52,007 nucleotides of DNA, from positions 1-52,007 of the forward strand of contig DVGK01000052.1 of NCBI GenBank assembly GCA_018712785.1, given 5' to 3'. Source of the stretch: Candidatus Choladousia intestinavium (GTDB lineage Bacteria; Bacillota; Clostridia; Lachnospirales; Lachnospiraceae). Below, in pieces: positions 42,519 through 52,007 of this stretch; the stretch's first letter is position 1, and each line of letters opens with the position of its first letter. Below the pieces are notes generated by a model. That model was given only the letters and a program-made list of their open reading frames with translations. It made no database searches and was not told the DNA's origin. Made by a program: the position numbers and the translations under genes.

Positions 42519-44020
42519 CCCTCATTTTCCTCATGGCAGGGCTGACTTCCGGATTCCAGTTCAAACCAGAAGGCCACGCCGTTTTCATAATTTTTCACAC
42601 CATACTGCTGGTGGAAGGAGTCCATGATCGCTTTCACAATGGAAAGCCCCACGCCGCTTCCTCCGTATTCCCTGGTTCTGGCCTTATCTACTTTATAGAA
42701 TTTGCCCCAGATCAGTCCCAGCTCTTTTTCCGGAATTTTCTTTCCTGTATTAAACACAGAGATCCTTACCTTCGTATCGTTTTCTTTGACACGGATCTCA
42801 ATTTTTCTCTCGCCCTCCACATGGTTCAGCGCATTGCTGAGGTAATTGGTAATGACTTCCTCCGTCTTAAACTCATCGCCCCAAACCGGAGCCGTCTCAG
42901 GTCCCCAGTAGAGCACCTCCGCCTGCTGCTGCTGAGCCAGAAGGGTAACGGACTGGATCTTATTGCGTATCAGGGGAACGATATCAAACCGCTCCATGAC
43001 AACCTGTTCGTCCCCCGCTTCCAGTTCATTCAGTGTCAGAAGCTTGCGGACCAGATTATTCATTCTGGAAGCCTCGTCCATAATTACGTCGCAGTAGAAT
43101 TCACGGCTCTCCGCGTCGTCGTTGATGCATTCCTTCAGCCCTTCCGCATACCCCTGAATCAGCGCGATGGGCGTTTTCAGTTCATGTGAGACATTGGAGA
43201 GGAATTCCTGCCGCCGCTCTTCCATCTGAGTCTTCTTTTCTATATCCCTCTGCAGCTCATTGTTGGCCGTCATCAGCTGTGAGTATGCCTTTTCCAGATT
43301 CTCCGACATCCGGTTAAAATGCTCTCCCAGCTGTCCCACTTCGTTGCTTCCCCCGCCAGTGTAGCGGACTCCGAAATCCAGGTCCGCCATTCTCTTGGAA
43401 AGCTCTGTCAGTTCGTTCAGCGGCCTCGTAATCCGCTTGGAGACAAACCAAACGATGACCGCCGTAAGAAGAATTCCCACAATGCAGATATATTTAATGA
43501 AATCATTGGAAATCCGGACACTGTCCCGAATGCTCTCGGCCGGGATTCTCATAAGGAAGTAATAACCTCCGTCCATGGTGCCCCAGCTTTCCAGATAATC
43601 TGTTCCCATTTCCTGATCGTATTTTTTCTGAATCGTGTACTGATCGGTCTTTTCCAGTACCGTGGCATCCATATCAAGGCTGATCACGTAGCCGTTTACC
43701 CGGCCCTGCAGAAGCTTTCTGTATTCCGCCGCCCCAGTGACACGGTAAATCAGCGCCTCAAAGCCGCCGTCCGTTACCACAAAGGAAATATTATTCTGGT
43801 CGCAGATATCGTCCAGAGCTGATTTTGTCTCATCCGTTATCGTAGCATCCTCAGAAATATTTCCATTCAGCAGATCGTACGCCTGGACAAGAGCCTTTCT
43901 CTTATTCAGATAATAATAATCCTCCAAAAAAAACGTATTGATCAGATAATTCAAAAGAAACATTCCCGCTACCAGGCCTATGAAGATAATGGTAAGCTGT
44001 TTCCTTATGGACAGATTCAT
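42515..44020 (-). CDS. Sensor histidine kinase with HAMP domain
   Basis: 501 residues. TM1 (about 10-32), an external sensor domain (about 35-175), TM2 (about 177-198), HAMP (about 200-252), HisKA (EFLSNVSHELKTPIALIQGY) and HATPase_c (N-box VITNYLSNALNH; G2 GSGVGLSIVKAIM). The usual DxGxG of the G1 box is replaced by FNTGKKIP, a variation seen in some active kinases. It overlaps the response regulator gene by 4 nt and the flavoprotein gene by 4 nt, so one signalling pair is cotranscribed with cmk, ispH and rpsA. Confidence 0.93.
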   Translation of the reverse strand: MNLSIRKQLTIIFIGLVAGMFLLNYLINTFFLEDYYYLNKRKALVQAYDLLNGNISEDATITDETKSALDDICDQNNISFVVTDGGFEALIYRVTGAAEYRKLLQGRVNGYVISLDMDATVLEKTDQYTIQKKYDQEMGTDYLESWGTMDGGYYFLMRIPAESIRDSVRISNDFIKYICIVGILLTAVIVWFVSKRITRPLNELTELSKRMADLDFGVRYTGGGSNEVGQLGEHFNRMSENLEKAYSQLMTANNELQRDIEKKTQMEERRQEFLSNVSHELKTPIALIQGYAEGLKECINDDAESREFYCDVIMDEASRMNNLVRKLLTLNELEAGDEQVVMERFDIVPLIRNKIQSVTLLAQQQQAEVLYWGPETAPVWGDEFKTEEVITNYLSNALNHVEGERKIEIRVKENDTKVRISVFNTGKKIPEKELGLIWGKFYKVDKARTREYGGSGVGLSIVKAIMDSFHQQYGVKNYENGVAFWFELESGSQPCHEENEG

Positions 44021-44700
44021 TCTTTATCCACCTCGAATTTATAGCCCATTCCCCAGATGGTTTTTATGTACTCGCCCTTGCTCCCCAACTTGCTTCTCAG
44101 CTTCTTTACATGGGTATCGATGGTTCTGGCATCTCCGAAATAATCATAATTCCAGACACTGTTCAGGATCTTCTCCCGTGAGAGAGCGATTCCCTGATTT
44201 TCCACAAAATACGTAAGAAGCTCAAATTCTTTGTAGCTGAGATCCACATTCTCCCCGTCAATGGATACCTGATGAGCCGCTTTATTGATCTCAATGCCGC
44301 CGGCTCTCAAAATATCATCCGCGGAAAGTCCTGTGGTTCTGCGCAGAATCGCCTCCACTCTGGCTACCAGAATCTTCGGACTGAAGGGCTTCGAGATATA
44401 TTCATCCACCCCCAGCTCAAAGCCCAGAAGCTCATCGCGCTCCTCCCCCTTGGCAGTCAGCATAATGATCGGAACTTTGGAATAGGCCCGGATTTCCCGG
44501 CATACCTGCCAGCCGTCCATCTTTGGCATCATTACATCCAAAATCACAAGGGAAATATCTTTATCCTCAAAAAAGAGATCCAGAGCTTCCGCTCCGTCTC
44601 CTGCCTCTATCACTTCAAAATCCTTTTTTACAAGAAAATCCCGGACCAGCTTGCGCATCCTGCTCTCATCATCTACCACTAAAATCTTGTATTTCTCCAT
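44017..44700 (-). CDS. OmpR-family response regulator
   Basis: 227 residues from ATG 44700 (GGAGGAGG upstream). Receiver: VVDDESRMRKLV, VILDVMMPKMDG with the phosphoacceptor Asp, IMLTAKGEE, SKPFSPK. Winged helix: DLSYKEFELLTYFVENQG and TIDTHVKKLRSKLG. First gene of a six-gene operon with overlaps throughout. I could not settle its promoter. Confidence 0.94.
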   Translation of the reverse strand: MEKYKILVVDDESRMRKLVRDFLVKKDFEVIEAGDGAEALDLFFEDKDISLVILDVMMPKMDGWQVCREIRAYSKVPIIMLTAKGEERDELLGFELGVDEYISKPFSPKILVARVEAILRRTTGLSADDILRAGGIEINKAAHQVSIDGENVDLSYKEFELLTYFVENQGIALSREKILNSVWNYDYFGDARTIDTHVKKLRSKLGSKGEYIKTIWGMGYKFEVDKE

Positions 44701-44843
44701 ACAAAGCCTCCTCCTCCGCGCGATACACGGCATATTTTTCTTCTTTTACCATATCCCATTTCTATGTACAAAATGTGAAAACCACCAGGATGTTTGCATA
44801 ACTGTCAGCTAGTTGCTGGTCACTTTCTGACACGTAACGTCTG

Positions 44844-45425
44844 CTACTTTTTCTTCCTGCGGCTGACTGCATGGGAGACATCCAGAATACCGAAGGCTGC
44901 GGCCGGAAATCCCAGAGATACAAGGAAGGCTCCCGACGCGAAGACGAGAAGATCCCCCTCTGCCCGTCCCAGCCAGAGAAACAGCGCTCCCATCAGAATC
45001 AGTATCCCGGCGGTCAAAAAAAGGATGCCGGACAAAACCGCGAATTTTCCTGAACTTGTCTCGGAAAAGGAGCTGGTAATCCTCCATGTGGAAGGAGAAA
45101 AGCTGCTTTTCCGCCCCTTGGACGGAGCGCCGGCCGTATTCTTCACCTCCGCCGCCCCTTTTTTATAGGGGGAAGCCAGAAACAGCAGAATGGCCCCTGT
45201 AATCAGAAAGGGGATCAGCACAGCGGCCATATCAATCCACTCCCCCCTGCCGGACAGTGTAAAATAAATCCCGGATAAAAAAAGAAGCGCGGATACCGCC
45301 ATAACCAAAATCCAGCCCCCTCTCAGAATCTTCTGTCCTCTTTGAAAAAGCCTCAGATACTCCTCGTCTCTCTCTATCCGGTTCTCTCTGTCGGCATTCT
45401 TTTCCTGCTTTCCCCTGCTCTGCAT
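44844..45425 (-). CDS. Hypothetical four-span membrane protein
   Basis: 193 residues from ATG 45425 (GGAGGAAGAGGAAAGCG before it; a longer reading starts inside the ssrA terminator region and lacks a site). A highly charged N-terminus (QEKNADRENRIERDEEY) is followed by two pairs of membrane helices (WILVMAVSALLFLSGIYF; MAAVLIPFLITGAILLFL; AVLSGILFLTAGILILMGALFLWL; LLVFASGAFLVSLGFPAAAFG) with a basic Ser-rich loop between. No family recognised; it sits between ssrA and the two-component operon. Confidence 0.7.
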   Translation of the reverse strand: MQSRGKQEKNADRENRIERDEEYLRLFQRGQKILRGGWILVMAVSALLFLSGIYFTLSGRGEWIDMAAVLIPFLITGAILLFLASPYKKGAAEVKNTAGAPSKGRKSSFSPSTWRITSSFSETSSGKFAVLSGILFLTAGILILMGALFLWLGRAEGDLLVFASGAFLVSLGFPAAAFGILDVSHAVSRRKKK

Positions 45426-45525
45426 CGCTTTCCTCTTCCTCCTGCCGTAATTTATACCTGCCTGGCTGCCGTAATCCACCGGGCTTTTCTTTAGCTCCGC
45501 AAGTTTTCTATTGTCATGAATAAGC

Positions 45526-45552
45526 AAAAACCCTTGCTTCGCAAGGGTTTTT
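45526..45552 (-). terminator. ssrA terminator
   Basis: Perfect 12-bp stem AAAAACCCTTGC/GCAAGGGTTTTT with a GAA loop, ending 3 nt from the tmRNA 3' end. Confidence 0.93.
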
Positions 45553-45554
45553 CA

Positions 45555-45898
45555 TGGAGTAGACGAGAATCGAACTCGTGTCCGAAAGCCAATTCACTGT
45601 CCTTCTACTATCATAGTCAGCTCTTTGTCATTCCCTCCTGGAACCGGCAGCGGACGGCCTGCTCCATTTGGTAGCTTCATCCTACGCCCATATGCGCAAA
45701 GCTTAACATATGTCGTTTCCTGCTAAGGTCGATGCCTGGGTTCCGGCGTGCAGGTCCGCCGGGCCAGACAACTGCCAGATTAGGCAGCGTATGCTAAACG
45801 ATTGTCGTCAGCGTTTATATTTAGGTTTGCGATTTGACGCATCAGCCTGCGGATAGCTTCTCCAGCTTCATAACCCCCGTCGAAACCTTTACTACCCC
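45555..45898 (-). ncRNA. ssrA: tmRNA
   Basis: 344 nt. The 5' GGGGTAG pairs with 3' CTACTCC; the conserved GGTTTCGACGGGGG follows the 5' end, and the T-arm is GAGTTCGATTCTC. The tag frame after CGTCAAATC reads ANLNINADDNRLAYAA then TAA, ending in the usual proteolysis signal. CCA is not encoded. With smpB upstream on the same strand it forms the ribosome-rescue pair. Confidence 0.97.
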
Positions 45899-45912
45899 GG
45901 AGTTGTTGTTTT

Positions 45913-45941
45913 AGTATAATACGCCGGACTTTTCTTGTCAA
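45913..45941 (-). promoter_or_regulatory. ssrA promoter
   Basis: Minus strand TTGACA (45936-45941), 17 nt, TATACT (45913-45918), start about 8 nt before the mature 5' end. Confidence 0.88.
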
Positions 45942-45979
45942 CGGAAAAGTCCGTCCCCGTCAGAGATTTTTTAACGGCC

Positions 45980-46444
45980 CTAATAGAGGTTTTTCACCTT
46001 AAAATCCCTCTCAGCCTCTCTGCGCTGATCCTTCTTGGCAATATCCTGACGCTTATCATACAGCTTCTTTCCTTTTGCCAGGCCGATCTCCACCTTGGCG
46101 AGACTTCCCTTAAAGTAAACTTTCAAAGGTACCAGTGTATATCCCTTTACGGCAATCCTTCCGGCAATCTTATGGATCTCACTCCTGTGAAGAAGAAGCT
46201 TCTTTACCCGCAGCGGATCCTTGTTGAAGATATTTCCTTTTTCATAAGGGCTGATGTGCATGCCGTAGATAAAGACCTCCCCCTGTTCAATCCGGATAAA
46301 GGATTCCTTAATGCTGCACTTGCCCATGCGCAGGGACTTTACCTCTGTGCCGTGCAGGGCGATTCCTGCCTCGTACGTCTCTTCTATAAAATAATCGTGA
46401 TACGCCTTTTTATTATTGGCAATCAATTTTACCGACTCTTTCAT
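45980..46444 (-). CDS. smpB: SsrA-binding protein
   Basis: 154 residues from ATG 46444 (GGAGGAGG upstream). [32 protein letters not shown] and the basic C-terminal [17 protein letters not shown] are the SmpB hallmarks. It delivers tmRNA to stalled ribosomes; the C-terminal tail mimics mRNA in the decoding channel. Upstream lies rnr, whose product degrades the non-stop mRNA. Confidence 0.97.
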   Translation of the reverse strand: MKESVKLIANNKKAYHDYFIEETYEAGIALHGTEVKSLRMGKCSIKESFIRIEQGEVFIYGMHISPYEKGNIFNKDPLRVKKLLLHRSEIHKIAGRIAVKGYTLVPLKVYFKGSLAKVEIGLAKGKKLYDKRQDIAKKDQRREAERDFKVKNLY

Positions 46445-46516
46445 CCATTCCTCCTCCTGACACCCTGGCTGCCCCATGCGGAACGATCGGGGAATTCTTT
46501 TTCAGGCTTTCCCTTC

Positions 46517-48649
46517 TCAGTCCTCTGTCAGCTCAAAATCAATGTTTTTTGTCATCTTATCCGCGCTCACCACACGGATTTTTACAGAATCTCCCAGGCG
46601 GAAGACACGTCCCGTATCCATTCCTACCAGCTCCCAGGTTTCTTCCTGGAAATAATACCGGTCATCGTACATGCGGCTGACATGCACCAGCCCTTCCACA
46701 GTATTGGGCAGCTCCACATACATGCCATAGGAAGTGATTCCAGTGACAATGCCTGAGTACATTTTCCCGATGCGCTCCATCATGTACTCTGCCTTCTTGA
46801 TCTTTACGGTTTCCCGCTCTGTCTCTTCCGCTCTACGCTCCAACAGGCTTGACTGCTCTGCCACAGAGGGAAGAAGCTCTGTATAGTGGCGGATTCTCTC
46901 TGGCGTCATCTCTCCCCTGAGAACTTCTTTTATAATCCGGTGAATCTGAAGATCCGGATATCTCCGGATGGGAGACGTAAAGTGGCAGTAATATCTGGCC
47001 GCCAGTCCGAAATGACCGCTGCACTGCACTGTATAGGATGCCTGCTTCATGGACCGAAGAGTCATGCGGCTGATCACTGGCTCCTCCGGCGTGTCAGCGA
47101 CTCTTCCCAGAAGCTTCTGAAGCTCCTTTGGGTGTATCTCGTCTGTAATCCCCTTGATCCCGTAGCCAAAATTCCGGATAAAGGCGGCAAGTTTTTTAAT
47201 CTTCTCCGGATCCGGCGTCTCGTGTGTCCGGTAGAGAAAGGGGATTTCCTGCCAGTAAAAATCCTCTGCCACCGTCTCATTGGCCGCCAGCATAAAATCT
47301 TCAATCAGCATGGTGGTCCGATTCCTTTCGTAAGGCTTTATTTCCACCGGAACGCCTTTATCATCCAGCACCAGCTTCGCTTCCGGAAAATCAAAATCCA
47401 GAGAGCCTCTCTTTTTCCTTTTCGCTCTTAAAAGAGCCGAAAGGCTTCCCATCCTCTGCAGCGTGGGCACAAGGGGCGCGAATTCTCTCATAAGCCCCTG
47501 GTCCGACTCTTCCAGGATTGCTTTTACCTGGTTGTAGCTCATCCTCCGGTTGACCCGGATCACAGTCTCCGCAATTTCATGAGAGAGGATCTCCCCTTTT
47601 CTGTCGATTACCATCAGACAGCTGAGTGCAAGCCTGTCCTCCCCTTCGTTCAGGGAGCAGATGCCGTTGGAAAGCTTCGGCGGAAGCATGGGAATCACCC
47701 GGTCCGGCAGATACACGCTGGTTCCCCGGTTCAGCGCTTCCCGGTCCAGGGCCGTCCCCTCCCGCACATACTCTGACACATCCGCAATATGCACTCCTAG
47801 ATGATAACAGGTTCCATCAAAGTCCAGGGAAACCGCGTCATCCAGATCTCTGGCATCTTCCCCGTCAATGGTAACCATCGGCACTTGTCTAAGATCCTTC
47901 CTGCCTTTCCTCTCTGTCTCAGTGACACGCTCCGGTGCCCGGGCCGCTTCTCTCTCCGCCTTAAGCGGAAATTCCACAGGCAGTCCGTTGGCGCACAGCA
48001 CAGAAAGAATATCTGTCCCCGGATCCTTGCTGTGCCCGATAATCAGGTCTACCTTCCCTTCCGGGTTCTTTCCCTTCTCTTCGTACCGGGTCAGCGTCAC
48101 CAAAACCTTGTGCCCCTGCATAGCTCCCAGGCTGTTTTCCTGTGAAATAAAAATATCGCTGGTAATTCTCGGATTATCCGGGACCACAAAGCCATAGTTT
48201 TTCCGCTTCTCATACGTTCCCACCAGCTGATGCAGGCCGTGATCCAGAATCCTGATGACGGTTCCCTCCTGGCGCTTTCCGTCTGCTCTCTCACCGAGAC
48301 GCACCTCCACCGTGTCCAGATGCATAGCCAGGCCAGTTCCCTCCTGGGGAATAAAAATATCTTCCTCCCGGCCTTCCGCCTGCACGAAACCAAATCCCCT
48401 GGGATGCGCAATAAATGTCCCCGTGACGGTTCTGCTGGCTGCCTTTCTGTACTTTCCTCTGGGTGAAACCTCAATCTTTCCCTCTTCCAGCAGGCTTTCC
48501 AGAATCTTCTGCAGCTCCTCCCGTTCTTCCTTTGGGATTTGAAGAAGAGAAGCGATCTCCTTCTTCTTCATGGGCACATACTGTTTATCACAAATCAAAT
48601 CATAAATCACCGCCCTGCGGCGTTCAAACTGTTCTTCCGTCAGTTCCAT
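46517..48649 (-). CDS. rnr: Ribonuclease R
   Basis: 710 residues from ATG 48649 (GGGAGGAG before it). An N-terminal helix-turn-helix, cold-shock domains (TGTFIAHPRGFGFVQAEGREEDIFIP), an RNB domain with the catalytic aspartates in TIDGEDARDLDDAVSL, and a C-terminal S1 domain (YSGIVTGITSYGMYVELPN). A 3'-5' exoribonuclease for structured RNA and for non-stop mRNA in trans-translation. Confidence 0.97.
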   Translation of the reverse strand: MELTEEQFERRRAVIYDLICDKQYVPMKKKEIASLLQIPKEEREELQKILESLLEEGKIEVSPRGKYRKAASRTVTGTFIAHPRGFGFVQAEGREEDIFIPQEGTGLAMHLDTVEVRLGERADGKRQEGTVIRILDHGLHQLVGTYEKRKNYGFVVPDNPRITSDIFISQENSLGAMQGHKVLVTLTRYEEKGKNPEGKVDLIIGHSKDPGTDILSVLCANGLPVEFPLKAEREAARAPERVTETERKGRKDLRQVPMVTIDGEDARDLDDAVSLDFDGTCYHLGVHIADVSEYVREGTALDREALNRGTSVYLPDRVIPMLPPKLSNGICSLNEGEDRLALSCLMVIDRKGEILSHEIAETVIRVNRRMSYNQVKAILEESDQGLMREFAPLVPTLQRMGSLSALLRAKRKKRGSLDFDFPEAKLVLDDKGVPVEIKPYERNRTTMLIEDFMLAANETVAEDFYWQEIPFLYRTHETPDPEKIKKLAAFIRNFGYGIKGITDEIHPKELQKLLGRVADTPEEPVISRMTLRSMKQASYTVQCSGHFGLAARYYCHFTSPIRRYPDLQIHRIIKEVLRGEMTPERIRHYTELLPSVAEQSSLLERRAEETERETVKIKKAEYMMERIGKMYSGIVTGITSYGMYVELPNTVEGLVHVSRMYDDRYYFQEETWELVGMDTGRVFRLGDSVKIRVVSADKMTKNIDFELTED

Positions 48650-48705
48650 ATCTCCTCCCGTAATCAAATTCAAAATATAGGAATCATTTTAAAATCCTCT
48701 ATTGT

Positions 48706-48744
48706 CAAAAAGGGTTTTCCGCATGCATCACACGCGGAAAACCC
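48706..48744 (-). terminator. Terminator between secG and rnr
   Basis: Perfect 11-bp stem GGGTTTTCCGC/GCGGAAAACCC followed by TTTTTGAC on minus. It should insulate rnr from secG, and yet I see no good separate rnr promoter in the 57 nt that remain, so readthrough is likely. Confidence 0.85.
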
Positions 48745-48777
48745 TCCTGCATTCCTCTCTGTATGTCAGATCCTTCT

Positions 48778-49005
48778 CTAAAAGTTCAGATTTAAAATAA
48801 TAGCCAGCGCTACAAAAGCAACTGCCAGAATCGTGGTAAACTTTACCAGATTTCCTTCAATAGAACGGCCCTTATTTTTGCTCCAATAGGTATCTCCCAT
48901 ACCTCCGATTGCTCCCAGCCCGTTTTCTTTTCCCTGCTGGGCCAAAACGATAACACTCAGTGCAATGCAAACTAATATAAAAATAATCGTCAGGAAAATT
49001 CTCAC
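48778..49005 (-). CDS. secG: Preprotein translocase subunit SecG
   Basis: 75 residues from a GTG at 49005, with GGAGG 11 nt upstream; the alternative start at 49017 would overlap that site. Two membrane spans (FLTIIFILVCIALSVIVLAQQ; FTTILAVAFVALAIILNL) joined by a Gly-rich loop with GLGAIGGMGDTYW. Part of the SecYEG channel. The secG-rnr-smpB-ssrA order is standard in Firmicutes. Confidence 0.93.
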   Translation of the reverse strand: MRIFLTIIFILVCIALSVIVLAQQGKENGLGAIGGMGDTYWSKNKGRSIEGNLVKFTTILAVAFVALAIILNLNF

Positions 49006-49074
49006 AGTGATCCACACCTCCTATGTCAAACATAGATATTCTAGCACAGGTTCCGTGGGATTTCAACTGTTTTT

Positions 49075-50400
<1,326 letters not shown>

Positions 50401-50506
50401 TCACTGCAATAGTATTTCCCATAACAGAATCTTTCACACCTTTATCCCGGCTTTTCCAGACAATTCCTGAAAGCTCTGCCTGTTTCTCTGTGGACTATGA
50501 AATTTT

Positions 50507-51913
50507 TTACCGGAACCGGATGATATATCCCACGGTGGTTCCCGACATATTAATAGTGGCGCCTGGGCCAAAAGAGGTAAATGCCCCTTCGCTGCTGGAA
50601 TAATTAGCGCCCCTCCCCGCGTCGTACCAGAGACCGTTTCCCGCGTAGACGTTTGTATGCTGATATTCTACCCAGGTGCAGATGTCTCCCGGGAGAAGAT
50701 TCCCTTCCGCCAGAAGCTGGTTCGGCGTCTTATATACCGGGATAATGTCACAGTATTTCCGAAGCTGTGCTTCCACATCTCCTCTGAACTGAATTCCGCC
50801 GCCCACAAGGCCCCAGAAGTTCTTGGAGTCGATGACGCCCATCTCTCTCAAGGCCCATCTGGGAAGCAGCGCGCAGTTGCAGTAAGTCACTCCCTTAGAT
50901 CTGGAGGCGCTGTACGCCGCGCTCCAGGTACTTTTCGCCAGAGAGGATGAGTTGGAATATCCCCATTTAATTCCATTCTCCCGGTCGGCCTTCACCTGGT
51001 CAGAATATTTCTGGAGAATACTCAAAAATTTCTTAGCATTGGCTGTCCCAGAACCGACTGCTGCCGAAGAGGAACTTCCCTTTTTTTTCACTGTGACAGT
51101 ACAGAACAGCGTTTTCTTTCCATCTACCCTTCGAGCCGCGATCACAGCACTCCCCGCAGCCTTCGCCGTCAGCTTCCCGCCGGATGACACGGAAACGACA
51201 GCCGGCTTTGAACTTCCCCAGGTAACACGGACACCGTCCGGCGTGGAAGCTTTCAGTGTGGAGCTCCTGCCCGCCTCCAGAGTGAGCTTCGTCTTGCTGA
51301 GGGTCAGCAGCTCTTTCCCAGAAGACGCTGCAGAGGAACTGCTCTTCTTTGCCTTCACCGTAATCTTGCACCTGGCGTATTTCTTGCTTCCATCCTTGGC
51401 CCTGGCGGTAATCACAGCGGTTCCTGTGCCCACGGCCTTTACCTTTCCCTTGGATGTAACGGTAGCTACTTTTTTATTGCTGGTGGTCCAGGTCACAGCC
51501 CGGTTATTGGCATTCGTCGGACGAACCGTCGCCTTCAGCGTAACGCTGGAACCCTTCGTAAGAGTCTTGCTCTTGGCGTTCAGCTTTACGGAGGTCACCG
51601 GCTGTTTGACCGTAACCTTGCAGCGGTACCGCTTTGAGCCTACTTTCGCGGTAATTACGGCGGTTCCCTTTTTCTTTGCCGTCACTTTTCCGCTGCTGTT
51701 TACTGCAGCCACAGACTTTTTGGAGCTGCTCCACGTAACCTTCCGTTTTGTTCCGGAAACCTTAAGCCGATAGCTCTTCCCTTTGCTCATTGTGATTTTT
51801 GTTTTATTCAGCTTAATTTTAGAGGCTGCGGAGGCCGAAAGCGGCACGGCCAGCAGCGCAATCAATAAAAACAGCGCAGTTCGGAGTATCCACTTCTTTT
51901 TTCCTGCATTCAT
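50507..51913 (-). CDS. Secreted Big_2-repeat protein with Cys/His C-terminal domain
   Basis: 468 residues from ATG 51913. A signal peptide (ILRTALFLLIALLAVPLSASAA) is followed by three Big_2 (bacterial Ig-like) domains (about 30-105, 108-190, 205-280; each with the VTWSSSKKSVAAVNSSGKVT pattern), Ser/Lys-rich linkers, and a C-terminal domain (about 295-468). That domain has a candidate nucleophile Cys in VTYCNCALL and a His in YQHTNVYAGNG followed by GPG, the order of NlpC/P60- or CHAP-like peptidases. A peptidoglycan hydrolase bound to the wall is the best guess. It is very Lys/Ser-rich. No sorting motif or anchor is seen. Confidence 0.82.
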   Translation of the reverse strand: MNAGKKKWILRTALFLLIALLAVPLSASAASKIKLNKTKITMSKGKSYRLKVSGTKRKVTWSSSKKSVAAVNSSGKVTAKKKGTAVITAKVGSKRYRCKVTVKQPVTSVKLNAKSKTLTKGSSVTLKATVRPTNANNRAVTWTTSNKKVATVTSKGKVKAVGTGTAVITARAKDGSKKYARCKITVKAKKSSSSAASSGKELLTLSKTKLTLEAGRSSTLKASTPDGVRVTWGSSKPAVVSVSSGGKLTAKAAGSAVIAARRVDGKKTLFCTVTVKKKGSSSSAAVGSGTANAKKFLSILQKYSDQVKADRENGIKWGYSNSSSLAKSTWSAAYSASRSKGVTYCNCALLPRWALREMGVIDSKNFWGLVGGGIQFRGDVEAQLRKYCDIIPVYKTPNQLLAEGNLLPGDICTWVEYQHTNVYAGNGLWYDAGRGANYSSSEGAFTSFGPGATINMSGTTVGYIIRFR

Positions 51914-51962
51914 AAACTCTTCCTTCCCTTTCAAAACGATTTAGACAGAATCTTTTTACCAT

Positions 51963-51990
51963 ATTATATCGTACTTCCCAAAAATTTCAA
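51963..51990 (-). promoter_or_regulatory. Promoter of the Big_2 protein gene
   Basis: Minus strand TTGAAA (51985-51990), 16 nt, TATAAT (51963-51968); leader about 45 nt. Confidence 0.75.
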
Positions 51991-52007
51991 ATATTATTTT
52001 ACAATTT

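Noticed and set aside
50952-51773. 273-codon plus-strand frame
   Set aside because: Antisense shadow of the Lys/Ser/Val-rich Big_2 repeats, whose codon bias keeps the other strand open.

Overview
The window looks like chromosomal DNA from a gut Firmicute of the Lachnospiraceae (Clostridia). This rests on consensus sigma-A promoters, strong AGGAGG ribosome-binding sites, tRNA genes without encoded CCA, an intact secG-rnr-smpB-ssrA cluster, a cmk-ispH-rpsA operon, and a GGGtGRT/NifU-like gene pair typical of that family. No species can be named from sequence alone. Almost all genes lie on the minus strand; only a LysR regulator, a diguanylate cyclase and an RNase H-like exonuclease read on plus. 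I see no phage, insertion sequence or CRISPR array.

Layout. 1-2.7 kb: a XylF/RbsB-type sugar ABC transporter operon (binding protein, FrlC-like isomerase/epimerase, ATPase running off the left edge). 2.7-3.5 kb: AT-rich gap with a promoter and a stop-riddled coding remnant. 3.5-7.2 kb: a small siroheme sulfite/nitrite reductase-like protein and a CoA-disulfide reductase-rhodanese fusion, divergent from a LysR regulator with a good operator. 7.3-7.9 kb: six-tRNA operon (Pro-Gly-Arg-His-Gln-Lys). 8.1-11.5 kb: amino-acid ABC transporter plus a DDAH/arginine-deiminase-fold hydrolase behind an ARG-box-like promoter. 11.5-15.8 kb: nitroreductase, ferredoxin-type aldo/keto reductase, FMN alpha-hydroxy-acid oxidase, membrane diguanylate cyclase.

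15.8-23.8 kb is the most interesting stretch. An Rrf2-type regulator and a zinc macrodomain (ADP-ribose hydrolase) share a 19-bp TGTAA-N9-TTACA operator that overlaps the -35 box of both promoters. Next come two MgtA-type Mg2+ P-type ATPases, separated by a winged-helix regulator with no receiver domain. The downstream ATPase has a leader RNA with two perfect nested stems enclosing a 23-codon upstream ORF with a near-perfect Shine-Dalgarno sequence, and it is followed by an unlisted 54-residue single-span membrane protein. Together these look like an Mg2+ homeostasis module whose control I do not recognise as a described class.

23.8-34 kb: an MFS exporter and its TetR regulator with dyad operators; a response regulator-kinase-FtsX permease operon with no ATPase gene; a twice-frameshifted gene remnant next to a perfect 30-bp inverted repeat; an esterase, FMN reductase and flavodoxin/cyclophilin-like lipoprotein operon; a short unknown ORF. 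34-38.5 kb: GGGtGRT protein, NifU-like scaffold, galE, and a divergent YprB-type exonuclease. 38.6-44.7 kb: a tightly overlapping operon, response regulator-kinase-YhiN flavoprotein-cmk-ispH-rpsA. 44.8-52 kb: unknown membrane protein, ssrA, smpB, rnr, secG, eno and a secreted three-Big_2-domain protein with a Cys/His C-terminal domain.
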